DNA from: Obesumbacterium proteus
GTDB taxonomy: Bacteria > Pseudomonadota > Gammaproteobacteria > Enterobacterales > Enterobacteriaceae
NCBI RefSeq assembly: GCF_001586165.1
Contig: NZ_CP014608.1
Location: 4,526,001-4,590,000 of the forward strand
Length of the DNA stretch: 64,000 bases
Direction of reading: 5' to 3'
Part shown: piece after piece, positions 21,778 through 30,023 of the stretch
Numbering within the stretch: position 1 is the stretch's first letter
Layout of the letters: each line of letters begins with the position of its first letter
Notes under the pieces: model-generated
Seen by the model: the letters and a program-made list of their open reading frames with translations, nothing else
What the model was told of the DNA's origin: nothing
The model's database searches: none
Made by a program: the position numbers and the translations under genes

Positions 21778-22515
21778 ATGACGCGTATGAAATATCTGGT
21801 GGCTGCCGCCACGTTGAGCCTGGCGCTGGCAGGTTGCTCCAGTTCCAAAGATGCGGTACCTGATAATCCGCCTTCAGAAATTTATGCTACCGCTCAGCAA
21901 AAGTTGCAGGACGGTAACTTTAAAGCCGCTATTACGCAACTGGAAGCGTTAGACAACCGCTATCCGTTCGGGCCTTATTCTCAGCAGGTTCAGTTGGATC
22001 TGATCTACGCCTATTACAAATCAGCTGATTTGCCAATGGCTCAGGCGTCTATCGACCGCTTCATGCGTTTGAATCCAACACATCCTAATATTGATTATGT
22101 CCTGTACATGCGCGGCCTAACTGATATGGCTTTGGATGACAGTGCACTTCAGGGATTCTTCGGTGTTGACCGTTCTGACCGCGATCCGGAGCATGCCCGT
22201 CAGGCATTCCGTGATTTTAGTCAGCTGGTACAGCGCTATCCAAATAGTCAGTACAGCGCAGATGCCACCAAACGCCTTGTCTACCTGAAAGACCGTTTGG
22301 CAAAATATGAGCTGTCCGTTGCACGATACTACACCAAACGCGGTGCTTACGTCGCTGTTGTTAACCGTGTAGAGACGATGCTGCGTAACTATCCTGATAC
22401 TCAGGCAACGCGTGATGCATTACCGTTGATGGAAAATGCGTACAAACAGATGAACCTGACCGCACAGGCTGACAAAGTCGCCAAAATTATTGCTGATAAC
22501 TCAGCAAAAGCGTAA
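21778..22515 (+). CDS. bamD: Outer-membrane assembly lipoprotein BamD
   Basis: Essential lipoprotein of the Bam complex that inserts beta-barrel proteins into the outer membrane, contacting BamA and BamC. 245 aa, as in E. coli. The lipobox LALAGC puts the lipidated Cys at 20. TPR-like repeats follow (NPPSEIYATAQQKLQDGNF, DNRYPFGPYS, FMRLNPTHPNIDYVLYMRGL). Close to E. coli BamD over its whole length. Confidence 0.98.
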   Translation: MTRMKYLVAAATLSLALAGCSSSKDAVPDNPPSEIYATAQQKLQDGNFKAAITQLEALDNRYPFGPYSQQVQLDLIYAYYKSADLPMAQASIDRFMRLNPTHPNIDYVLYMRGLTDMALDDSALQGFFGVDRSDRDPEHARQAFRDFSQLVQRYPNSQYSADATKRLVYLKDRLAKYELSVARYYTKRGAYVAVVNRVETMLRNYPDTQATRDALPLMENAYKQMNLTAQADKVAKIIADNSAKA

Positions 22516-22537
22516 CAGCTCATCCTGTTTGAACAGC

Positions 22538-22565
22538 AAAAAGGCAGCCACTGGCTGCCTTTTTT
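22538..22565 (+). terminator. bamD terminator
   Basis: GGCAGCC-ACT-GGCTGCC (22543-22559) followed by six T. Confidence 0.87.
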
Positions 22566-22840
22566 GTATTTGATCTACAGGGTTGGAAAAATCAGAGCTC
22601 AAGAATGTAATTTTTAGGCCGTAGCAAAGCCGGAGCTTAGCCGTTTTTTCTGTCCCGACTTCCCCACTATGCTTGTTCTTCCGGTCTGACTCAAGCCCTA
22701 AATCGCCATGTCTTATTAAAAATCACAAATCGACTTATCTTTGCAAAAAGTGACAAAAATTCGTGATTTTAGTCTCACACTTTCTTGAAAACGGCGTTAT
22801 TCTAAAATTACCAAGACGGAAAAGACTGAGAGGTATGTAT

Positions 22841-23194
22841 ATGACAATTAGTATCACCAGTAAGCAAATGGAAATCACCACTGCCATTCGTCAACATGTC
22901 GAGGACCGTCTAAGTAAACTGGAAAAATGGCAAACGCATCTGATTAATCCGCATATCATTTTGTCTAAAGAACCAAAATTGTATGTTGCCGATGCCACGA
23001 TTAATACGCCTAACGGACAGTTGATTGCCAGCGCAAAACATGAAGACACGTATGCCGCCATCAACGAACTGATTGCTAAACTCGAACGTCAGCTCAATAA
23101 AGTACAACATAAAGGTGAAGCGCGTCGCGCAAGTACCAGTGTCAAAGAAGCTAACCTAGAAGAGGCCGACTTAGCAGAGGAAGACGTAGAATAA
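22841..23194 (+). CDS. raiA: Ribosome-associated inhibitor / hibernation factor RaiA
   Basis: Binds the 30S decoding region in stationary phase or cold, blocks tRNA access and favours inactive 70S ribosomes. 117 aa from MTISITSKQMEIT; AGAGG lies seven bases upstream. The core INPHIILSKEP and KLERQLNKVQHKGEARRA match E. coli. The acidic C-terminal tail (NLEEADLAEEDVE) is a little longer. An in-frame extension to 22763 lacks homology and is not used. The 275 bp between the bamD terminator and this start presumably hold its promoter; I see no further gene there. Confidence 0.96.
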   Translation: MTISITSKQMEITTAIRQHVEDRLSKLEKWQTHLINPHIILSKEPKLYVADATINTPNGQLIASAKHEDTYAAINELIAKLERQLNKVQHKGEARRASTSVKEANLEEADLAEEDVE

Positions 23195-23220
23195 ATCCTT
23201 CCCCCAGTTACTCATCGACT

Positions 23221-23246
23221 AAACGCGCCAGGAGGCGCGTTTTTTG
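23221..23246 (+). terminator. raiA terminator
   Basis: AACGCGCC-AGGA-GGCGCGTT followed by a T run. Confidence 0.87.
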
Positions 23247-23276
23247 TTGACAGGCCAAAAGTAACACAGGTAAGTT
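23247..23276 (+). promoter_or_regulatory. Candidate pheA promoter
   Basis: -35 TTGACA (23247-23252), 18-bp spacer, TAAGTT as a weak -10 (23271-23276), about 50 bp upstream of the leader peptide. Confidence 0.5.
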
Positions 23277-23324
23277 AAGTTCTGATTTTACACTCATCGC
23301 TAACCACTACGACAGGCGTTTTAC

Positions 23325-23372
23325 ATGACTCAATCTTTGTTTCTCTTCGCATTCTTTTTTACCTTCCCCTGA
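23325..23372 (+). CDS. pheL: phe operon leader peptide
   Basis: 15 codons, MTQSLFLFAFFFTFP, with six Phe codons, three of them consecutive. Ribosome stalling here at low Phe-tRNA controls the attenuator that follows. It is the same length as E. coli PheL and also ends FFFTFP. Confidence 0.93.
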   Translation: MTQSLFLFAFFFTFP

Positions 23373-23447
23373 TTGGGAGGCGTTTTTCCGTATAAAGAAA
23401 GCATGCGAAGAAAAACAAAAAAGCCTCCCAGTCGGGGGGCTTTTTTC
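23371..23447 (+). promoter_or_regulatory. phe attenuator (terminator and antiterminator)
   Basis: GCCTCCC (23423-23429) pairs with GGGGGGC (23434-23440), followed by TTTTTT, to make the terminator. The same GCCTCCC is exactly complementary to GGGAGGC at 23375-23381, right after the pheL stop, giving the antiterminator when the ribosome stalls on the Phe codons. Confidence 0.9.
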
Positions 23448-23497
23448 ATTTCCACGCTTACAAACTCAACTTCAATACACGATAAGAAAGGCTCGAT

Positions 23498-24649
23498 ATG
23501 ACAACAGACAATCCATTACTGGCATTACGTGAGCAGATCAGCGCCGTCGATAGCAAATTACTGGCGCTATTGAGCGAACGCCGAGAGCTCGCGGAAGCCG
23601 TCGCTCGAGCTAAACAAAAAAGTCATCGTCCGATTCGAGATAAAGAGCGCGAGCGAGAACTATTGAACTCTCTGACAGAACAAGGAAAAGCGCTTAATCT
23701 TGATGGTCACTACATCACTCGTTTATTTCAGCTCATCATCGAAGACTCTGTCTTAACCCAGCAGGCACTGCTCCAACATCAATACAATCACACCACACAA
23801 AAGTCTGCTCGTATCGCTTTTCTCGGGCCAAAGGGTTCTTACTCCCACCTCGCCGCTCGCCAATATGCCGCGCGTCACTTCGAACAGCTGATTGAGTGTG
23901 GATGCCATCGTTTTCAGGATATCTTCAATCATGTTGAAACTGGTCAAGCTGACTTTGCCGTATTGCCGATTGAAAATACCAGCTCAGGCTCAATCAACGA
24001 CGTTTACGACCTGCTGCAACACACTAGTCTGTCAATCGTTGGCGAGCTTACCATTCCTATTGACCATTGCGTGTTAGTCACCGGCGAGACACGTCTCAGT
24101 GATATTCAAACGGTTTACAGCCACCCTCAGCCATTCCAGCAATGCAGCCAGTTCCTTAATGCCTATCCTCAGTGGAAAATTGAATACTGTGAAAGCACCG
24201 CTGCGGCGATGGAGAAAGTCGCTGCACTCAACTCACCGCATGCCGCGGCGCTTGGCAGTGAGGCCGGTGGCTCGCTTTATGGCTTACAGCCACTGGAACA
24301 AAATCTGGCAAACCAGCAACAAAATATCACGCGTTTTATCGTTCTCGCACGTAAGGCCATTGATGTCACCTCGCAGGTGCCTGCAAAAACTACGCTGATT
24401 ATGGCTACGGGGCAGCAATCAGGTGCGTTGGTAGAAGCGCTGTTAGTCTTTCGTGAGCACAATATTGTTATCACGAAATTGGAGTCTCGGCCTATCAACG
24501 GCAACCCATGGGAAGAGATGTTCTATCTGGATGTACAGGCCAATGCCAATGATGCGGCAATGAAAGCAGCGCTGAAAGATTTGCAAGCAATCACTCGTTC
24601 ACTGAAAACACTCGGGTGCTACCCAAGTGAAAATATCGTTCCCGTTTAA
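23498..24649 (+). CDS. pheA: Bifunctional chorismate mutase / prephenate dehydratase
   Basis: First two steps from chorismate to phenylpyruvate in Phe synthesis. 383 aa (386 in E. coli). Chorismate mutase AroQ domain (1-90) with Arg11 in LREQISAVD and RRELAEAVARAK, prephenate dehydratase (about 105-285) with the active-site ENTSSGSINDVYDLL, and a C-terminal ACT domain (about 299-380) with GALVEALLVF and ESRPINGNPWEEMFYLD for Phe feedback binding. Controlled by the pheL attenuator; convergent with tyrA. Confidence 0.98.
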   Translation: MTTDNPLLALREQISAVDSKLLALLSERRELAEAVARAKQKSHRPIRDKERERELLNSLTEQGKALNLDGHYITRLFQLIIEDSVLTQQALLQHQYNHTTQKSARIAFLGPKGSYSHLAARQYAARHFEQLIECGCHRFQDIFNHVETGQADFAVLPIENTSSGSINDVYDLLQHTSLSIVGELTIPIDHCVLVTGETRLSDIQTVYSHPQPFQQCSQFLNAYPQWKIEYCESTAAAMEKVAALNSPHAAALGSEAGGSLYGLQPLEQNLANQQQNITRFIVLARKAIDVTSQVPAKTTLIMATGQQSGALVEALLVFREHNIVITKLESRPINGNPWEEMFYLDVQANANDAAMKAALKDLQAITRSLKTLGCYPSENIVPV

Positions 24650-24666
24650 TCCCCTGTATAAAACAC

Positions 24667-24690
24667 AAAAGCCTGCATAAGCAGGCTTTT
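24667..24690. terminator. Bidirectional terminator between pheA and tyrA
   Basis: AAAAGCCTGC-ATAA-GCAGGCTTTT, symmetrical, between convergent genes. Confidence 0.87.
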
Positions 24691-24711
24691 AATATCTAAA
24701 TTATCGAGTGA

Positions 24712-25833
24712 CTATTTCCGGCTATCATTAGCCTGACGTAATAACGCTCGGCTTTCCGCTTGGAAATGCTGGGCATGATCGCCAAACCAATGCTCCACTT
24801 TTTTGAAGCTATCAATAAACGCCGCTTTATCGTGGCTTTCAAGCAAGGCGATAGCCTCACCAAATCGCTGGTAGTAACGTTTAATCAGCGCCAAATTGTT
24901 CTCTGATGACATGATGATATCAGCATAGAGTTGCGGGTCCTGCGCAAACAGCCGCCCAACCATCACCAGTTCTAAACGATAAATCGGAGACGAAAGCGCC
25001 AGCAGCTGTTCAAGCTGAACATTCTCTTCCGCCAGATGTAAGCCGTAAGCAAAAGTGGCAAAGTGTCGCAGCGCCTGGATGAACGCCATATTCTGATCGT
25101 GCTCAACGGCGCTGATGCGATGGAGCCTCGCCCCCCAAACCTGTAGCTGCTCTAACAGCCATTGGTAAGCTTCCGGCTGGCGTCCATCACAATAAACCAC
25201 CACCTGCTTGGCCAAACTGCCCACGTCAGGCCCAAACATCGGGTGCAACCCTAATACAGGGCCACGATGTGCGGCCAGCATGGCCTGCAATGGTTTATTT
25301 TTAACCGATGCCAGATCCACCAATAAACAATCTGCAGGAAGCTTTGGTAAACGCGCAATCGCCTGCTCGGTGAGATGGATAGGTACACTCACGATAACCA
25401 TACCTGCATCTGCACATAGCGCTTCAGCTTGCGGCCAATCATCCTGTTCAAGAATACGTACTTCATAGCCAGAGAGTTGCAGCATTTTCTCGAACAGGCG
25501 CCCCATCTGGCCTCGGCCGCCAACAATGACGACAGGACGTAAATCCGGCTTTAAGCTTTTAAAACCTTTGTCGTTTTCACTGGAGTAAGACTCACGCATC
25601 ACGCGCCGCAAAACATCTTCAATCAGATCGGGTGGCACACCTAACAGCTCAGCCTCTTTGCGGCGGGATGCCAGCATTGACGCTTCACGTTCTGGAACAT
25701 AAATCGGTAAACCATAGCGGCTTTTCACTTCTCCCACTTCGGCTACCAGTTGCAGACGGCGCGCTAATAAATCCAGCAGTGCCTTATCAACTTCATCGAT
25801 TTGATCCCGCAATGCGGTTAGTTCCGCCACCAT
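24712..25833 (-). CDS. tyrA: Bifunctional chorismate mutase / prephenate dehydrogenase
   Basis: Converts chorismate through prephenate to 4-hydroxyphenylpyruvate for Tyr. 373 aa. AroQ chorismate mutase domain (1-90: ALRDQIDEVD, RRLQLVAEVGEVKSRYG) fused to a NAD-dependent dehydrogenase with the nucleotide-binding VGGRGQMGRLF near 103-113, LHPMFGPDV and the catalytic region VEHDQNMAFIQALRHF. Five bases separate it from the aroF stop, so aroF-tyrA is one operon as in E. coli. Confidence 0.98.
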   Translation of the reverse strand: MVAELTALRDQIDEVDKALLDLLARRLQLVAEVGEVKSRYGLPIYVPEREASMLASRRKEAELLGVPPDLIEDVLRRVMRESYSSENDKGFKSLKPDLRPVVIVGGRGQMGRLFEKMLQLSGYEVRILEQDDWPQAEALCADAGMVIVSVPIHLTEQAIARLPKLPADCLLVDLASVKNKPLQAMLAAHRGPVLGLHPMFGPDVGSLAKQVVVYCDGRQPEAYQWLLEQLQVWGARLHRISAVEHDQNMAFIQALRHFATFAYGLHLAEENVQLEQLLALSSPIYRLELVMVGRLFAQDPQLYADIIMSSENNLALIKRYYQRFGEAIALLESHDKAAFIDSFKKVEHWFGDHAQHFQAESRALLRQANDSRK

Positions 25834-25838
25834 GATAC

Positions 25839-26921
25839 TTATTCTCCTGCGCTACGGCTGCGTAGCGTTGCGCCTAGTTTTTGATGCATATCACGCAGAA
25901 GCGTATCCGTTGTACCCCAATCAATGCAGGCATCTGTTACCGAAACGCCGTATTTCATTTCACTGCGTGGCTGCTCTGAACTTTGGTTACCTTCAAAGAT
26001 GTTACTTTCTAGCATAACACCAATAATAGACTGATTTCCGGCACTAATTTGCTCAACTACTGACTCAGCGACCGCTGATTGGCGGCGGAAGTCTTTATTT
26101 GAATTGCCATGGCTACAGTCGATCATCAGCGCAGGGCGTAATCCTGCTTTTTGCATTTGGATTTCACACTCAGCCACATGCTCCGCAGAGTAGTTTGGCG
26201 TTTTGCCACCGCGCAAAATGACATGACCATGAGGGTTACCCTGAGTTTGCAGTAAACACACCTGTCCTGATTGGTTGATCCCCACAAAACGGTGCGCCAT
26301 AGAAGCTGCTTTCATCGCGTTGATCGCGGTTCCCAAGCTACCGTCGGTACCATTCTTAAATCCAACCGGCATTGACAGTCCAGATGCCATTTCACGGTGC
26401 GTTTGCGATTCCGTGGTGCGAGCACCAATCGCCGACCAGCTAAATAGATCGCCTAAAAACTGTGGTGAGTTAGGGTCTAATGCTTCGGTTGCCAATGGCA
26501 GCCCCATTTCAACCAAGCTCAAGAGCAGTTCACGTGCTTTGATAAAACCTGCTTCAACGTCAAACGAACCGTCCATGTGAGGATCGTTAATCAGGCCTTT
26601 CCAACCCACAGTCGTTCTTGGTTTTTCAAAGTACACGCGCATCACGATATACAGCTGGTCACGCAACTCAGCTGAGATGGACTGCAAACGACGGGCATAA
26701 TCAAGAGCAGCATCAGTATCATGAATAGAACATGGACCACAGACAACCAACAGACGATGATCTTTACCTTCCAAAATATTCGCAATGTCCTGACGAGAAG
26801 CCGCGATCTGTTCTTGCAGCTGCGAACTCAGTGGAAAGCGATTTTTTAATTCTTCTGGCGTAATCAGTATTTGTTCGTCGCTAATGTGCACGTTATTTAA
26901 TGCGTCTTTTTGCATAATCAT
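25839..26921 (-). CDS. aroF: Tyr-sensitive DAHP synthase
   Basis: Condenses PEP and erythrose-4-phosphate, the entry step of the shikimate pathway; this isozyme is the Tyr-inhibited one. 360 aa from the ATG at 26921 (AGGT seven bases upstream), or 358 from the ATG at 26915, the start that matches E. coli MQKDALNN. Conserved segments are VCGPCSIHD with the metal-binding Cys, MRVYFEKPRTTVGWKG, and SHGNSNKD with the His. The C-terminal half carries KYGVSVTDACIDW. It is first in the operon with tyrA, with TyrR-like boxes over its promoter. Confidence 0.97.
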   Translation of the reverse strand: MIMQKDALNNVHISDEQILITPEELKNRFPLSSQLQEQIAASRQDIANILEGKDHRLLVVCGPCSIHDTDAALDYARRLQSISAELRDQLYIVMRVYFEKPRTTVGWKGLINDPHMDGSFDVEAGFIKARELLLSLVEMGLPLATEALDPNSPQFLGDLFSWSAIGARTTESQTHREMASGLSMPVGFKNGTDGSLGTAINAMKAASMAHRFVGINQSGQVCLLQTQGNPHGHVILRGGKTPNYSAEHVAECEIQMQKAGLRPALMIDCSHGNSNKDFRRQSAVAESVVEQISAGNQSIIGVMLESNIFEGNQSSEQPRSEMKYGVSVTDACIDWGTTDTLLRDMHQKLGATLRSRSAGE

Positions 26922-27001
26922 GATAGTACCTGCCCTTAATTGAGTGATGACGCTCGTGATGATTTAAATCTTTACTGCTTGCGTGAGTGCGTCTGAGAAA
27001 C

Positions 27002-27055
27002 ACCATATCATGCCATGTAAAGTTTTCAACCCATTAGTGTAAAGAAATAATTACC
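27002..27055 (-). promoter_or_regulatory. aroF promoter with two TyrR-like boxes
   Basis: -35 TTGAAA (27024-27029), 16-bp spacer, -10 TATGGT (27002-27007). Box A at 27038-27055 reads TGTAAA-N6-ATTACC, good against TGTAAA-N6-TTTACA. Box B at 27016-27033 keeps one perfect half, TGTAAA, and overlaps the -35. In E. coli aroF, TyrR boxes also cover the promoter and mediate Tyr repression. Confidence 0.72.
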
Positions 27056-27169
27056 GTAAACTTTACACTACACTTCTCAACAAAATTTGAGGCAACGCCC
27101 AGTTTTGCTATTGCCCTGAAGGCCGTTGGTTTAAGCATGATAAAATGGCGATTACATCATGGAGGACAC

Positions 27170-27886
27170 ATGCTTAAAGTCATCATTGTTGACGACGAAC
27201 AACCCGCGCGCGACGAACTTAATGAGCTATTAACCAAACACGCTCGTATTGAGGTGATAGCCCAGTGCAGCAACGCGCTGGAAGCGATTCCGGCTATTCA
27301 TAAATTACAGCCAGATGTGATCTTTCTTGATATCCAAATGCCCCGCATTAGCGGCCTAGAATTGGTCTCTATGCTCGATCCCGACACTATGCCATACATC
27401 GTTTTTGTTACCGCATTTGATGAATACGCTATTCAGGCATTTGAAAAACACGCCTTCGATTATCTGCTTAAGCCGATTGATAGCAGCCGTTTGAGCAAGA
27501 CGCTGGAACGCTTGCAAAAAGGAATCAATGTAAAACAAAATTTACATCCATTTAGTGAACCCCAGCTTAAGCACATTCCCTGCCACGGATTAAATCGCAT
27601 CTTCCTGCTCAAGCTAGATGAAGTTGAATACCTGTCATCCGAGCTTAGTGGTATCCATGTCGTAGGGGTCAACCAAAGCGGATATACGCAGCTAACGCTC
27701 AAAACGTTGGAAGAAAAAACGCCCTTTGTTCGCTGCCATCGTCAATACATGGTCAATGCGGATCGCCTCAGCGAAATTCAGCTTTTAGATAATGGCTCTG
27801 CCGAAGTGATAACCCACACGGGAAAAAGAATTCCAGTCAGCCGTCGCTATCTGAAAAACTTAAAAGAACGCTTGGGAATTACGTAA
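27170..27886 (+). CDS. btsR: LytTR-type response regulator, BtsR (YehT)-like
   Basis: 238 aa from the ATG at 27170 with GGAGGA upstream. Receiver domain (1-115) with the acidic pair in VDDE, phospho-acceptor Asp54 in FLDIQMP and Lys in LLKPID. LytTR DNA-binding domain (about 137-236) with RCHRQYMVN and VPVSRRYLKNLKE. Highly similar to E. coli BtsR, which with its kinase BtsS senses pyruvate and activates btsT. No kinase gene lies next to it here, so it is an orphan within the window; the partner may be elsewhere. Divergent from aroF. Confidence 0.88.
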   Translation: MLKVIIVDDEQPARDELNELLTKHARIEVIAQCSNALEAIPAIHKLQPDVIFLDIQMPRISGLELVSMLDPDTMPYIVFVTAFDEYAIQAFEKHAFDYLLKPIDSSRLSKTLERLQKGINVKQNLHPFSEPQLKHIPCHGLNRIFLLKLDEVEYLSSELSGIHVVGVNQSGYTQLTLKTLEEKTPFVRCHRQYMVNADRLSEIQLLDNGSAEVITHTGKRIPVSRRYLKNLKERLGIT

Positions 27887-27954
27887 TAAATACACTTTAC
27901 TATAAAGATGGCTTATTTCATTTTCCCCAAAACTCCCCCAATAAAGGTGGCGTG

Positions 27955-28308
27955 ATGATAAAAAATCATATCTTTATTTTGTGTCTTGCTCTTTCAGCCT
28001 GTACGCAGTATCCGGGTGGTATAGATAAAGGCTCAATGTGGTTTAACGCCGGTTTTGAAGATGCCAGCACGGGGAAAGTCGTACGCGATAACGACGCCTT
28101 GACTGAATGGTATGGGAATCCTGACGTTGAGCGGGCCGCCTATTTAGACGGTTACAACCATGGTGCACATCAGCTGTGCCAATCTTTCGCTATTGAACAG
28201 TGGGGAGCACAAGGTAAGCCGTTTCCTGCCAGCTGTGACAGCGCCGTAAATATTGCGGAATTACGTCTTAAATGGCAGCAAGGGATAAATAAAACGCTGC
28301 CGCGATAG
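27955..28308 (+). CDS. yfiL: YfiL-like DUF2799 lipoprotein
   Basis: 117 aa from the ATG at 27955 (AGGTGG just upstream; a GTG at 27952 is also possible). Lipobox LSAC puts the lipidated Cys at 16. The body resembles DUF2799/YfiL: FEDASTGK, AAYLDGYNHGAHQLC and FPASC with conserved Cys residues. In E. coli yfiL also lies next to aroF. Function unknown; probably a small periplasm-facing lipoprotein. Confidence 0.72.
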   Translation: MIKNHIFILCLALSACTQYPGGIDKGSMWFNAGFEDASTGKVVRDNDALTEWYGNPDVERAAYLDGYNHGAHQLCQSFAIEQWGAQGKPFPASCDSAVNIAELRLKWQQGINKTLPR

Positions 28309-28356
28309 TAGGAAACAATAAAAAGCAACACACCAGAATAGATATGTATCAGTATG

Positions 28357-28370
28357 TTTATTTAGATCAA
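28357..28370 (+). promoter_or_regulatory. FNR-like site upstream of the dicarboxylate carrier gene
   Basis: TTTAT-TTAG-ATCAA matches TTGAT-N4-ATCAA at nine of ten positions. Dcu carriers are usually activated by FNR without oxygen, so the context fits. It lies about 120 bp upstream of the start codon. Confidence 0.42.
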
Positions 28371-28487
28371 TTTTATTTGAAATTGCTTCACTAGTTTTTA
28401 TAAACAGAGATCTCATTCGCAGATTAGCACATAAAGCTCATAGATATTAACCCTAGTACTTTTGGGTTAATTTTAAAAAGGGAACTT

Positions 28488-29831
28488 ATGATAACGCTAC
28501 AATTTGCGATAATTATTCTTTGTTTATTACTGGGGACGCGCTACGGCGGGATGGGGCTGGGTCTTATCAGTGGGATTGGACTCTTCTGCTTAACCTTTAT
28601 TTTCGGCCTTGAACCCGGTAAACCGCCGGTTGAAGTTATTCTGACTATTCTCGCCGTCATCGGTTGTGCTTCAGTGTTACAAACCGCAGGCGGCCTGAAC
28701 GTTATGATGCAGTTTGCAGAGCGCTTGCTGCGCAAACATCCACAGCACATCACGATTTTAGCGCCATTAACAACATGGACGCTGACTTTCCTCTGCGGTA
28801 CCGGTCATGTGGTTTACACCATGTTCCCGATCATCTCCGATATCGCCTTAAAGAAAGGTATTCGTCCAGAACGCCCGATGGCCGTGGCCTCGGTCGCATC
28901 ACAAATGGCAATCACCGCATCACCAGTCTCTGTTGCCGTTGTCTCCCTCGTCTCCATTTTGGGTGCCGCTCACGGAATTGGCCACGCCTATAGCATTCTA
29001 GAAATCTTGGCAATTTCCGTTCCTGCCTCGCTTTGTGGCGTTATCGTTGCCGCCCTGTGGAGCCTGCGTCGTGGTAAAGACTTGGATAAAGATCCTGAAT
29101 TCCAAGCAAAAATCAGCGATCCCAAACAGCGTGAATTTATCTATGGCAACAGCGAAACCTTGCTGAACCAGAAATTCGACAAACGCGCCTACTGGTCTAC
29201 ATGGATCTTTTTCGCCGCAATCTTAGTGGTGGTTCTACTGGGGGCATTCTCTGAATTACGTCCATCCTATGAAATGAAAGGCGTAATGAAGCCACTGTCG
29301 ATGAACCTGGTTATCCAGATGATGATGCTCATCGCTGGTGCCATTATCTTAATGGCTTGTAAGGTGAAACCCGCTGATATCTCGAGCGGTGCCGTATTTA
29401 AAGCCGGTATGGTTGCCATCTTCTCAGTATTTGGCGTCGCATGGATGAGCGATACGTTCTTCCAAGCACACATGCAGGACCTTAAGCTTGTTCTCGAGGA
29501 TGTGGTGAAGTCCCAACCATGGACCTATGCTCTGGTGCTGTTTTTAGTTTCTAAGCTCGTCAACAGCCAAGCAGCGGCGTTAACCGCGATCGCGCCAATG
29601 GGTCTGCAACTCGGAGTCGATCCGAAGATGCTCATTGCCTTCTTCCCAGCAGCTTATGGCTACTTCGTTTTACCCACCTACCCAAGCGACTTAGCCTGTA
29701 TTGGATTCGACCGTTCAGGCACTACCAAAATCGGTAAGTTCATCATCAACCACAGCTTTATCCTGCCTGGCTTTATTGGTGTAATCACCTCCTGCATCGT
29801 GGGTTATGTGCTCGTCACATCCTTCATGTAG
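28488..29831 (+). CDS. Anaerobic C4-dicarboxylate transporter, DcuA/DcuB family
   Basis: 447 aa inner-membrane carrier with about 10-12 hydrophobic helices, close in length and sequence to E. coli DcuB (446). Shared segments include ALLPGKPPV-like LEPGKPPVEV, LTFLCGTGHVVYT, the IRPERPMAVAS loop, SPVSVAVVSLVS, LVSKLVNSQAAALTAIAP and LPTYPSDLACIGFDRSGTTKIG. The family exchanges fumarate, malate or aspartate for succinate during fumarate respiration. AAGGGAAC precedes the ATG. In E. coli this interval (yfiL to rplS) holds the yfiR-dgcN-yfiB c-di-GMP operon, which is absent here. I cannot decide between DcuA-like and DcuB-like duty. Confidence 0.88.
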   Translation: MITLQFAIIILCLLLGTRYGGMGLGLISGIGLFCLTFIFGLEPGKPPVEVILTILAVIGCASVLQTAGGLNVMMQFAERLLRKHPQHITILAPLTTWTLTFLCGTGHVVYTMFPIISDIALKKGIRPERPMAVASVASQMAITASPVSVAVVSLVSILGAAHGIGHAYSILEILAISVPASLCGVIVAALWSLRRGKDLDKDPEFQAKISDPKQREFIYGNSETLLNQKFDKRAYWSTWIFFAAILVVVLLGAFSELRPSYEMKGVMKPLSMNLVIQMMMLIAGAIILMACKVKPADISSGAVFKAGMVAIFSVFGVAWMSDTFFQAHMQDLKLVLEDVVKSQPWTYALVLFLVSKLVNSQAAALTAIAPMGLQLGVDPKMLIAFFPAAYGYFVLPTYPSDLACIGFDRSGTTKIGKFIINHSFILPGFIGVITSCIVGYVLVTSFM

Positions 29832-29842
29832 TTTTCAGCTAG

Positions 29843-29870
29843 CCGGTATTTGTCACCGCAAATACCGGTT
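29843..29870 (+). terminator. Hairpin after the Dcu gene (probable weak terminator)
   Basis: Perfect 10-bp stem CCGGTATTTG/CAAATACCGG with loop TCACCG, 11 bp after the stop codon. Only a short T run follows, so termination may be partial. Confidence 0.5.
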
Positions 29871-30023
29871 CCTCCATCGGCAATTTCTCGCATATAAATA
29901 AAGAGCATAACCTACTGGCGAAAACACAAAAAATAATCTAAATGAACCCGTTCTGGGCCAGCATGCGACCCGCTATAATGTGACGCTTGTCAACTTTGGC
30001 ATTATCTCGTTACTGGAACCATC

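Noticed and set aside
22763..22840. N-terminal extension of RaiA
   Set aside because: The in-frame upstream codons have no counterpart in RaiA proteins, and a good ribosome-binding site precedes the ATG at 22841.
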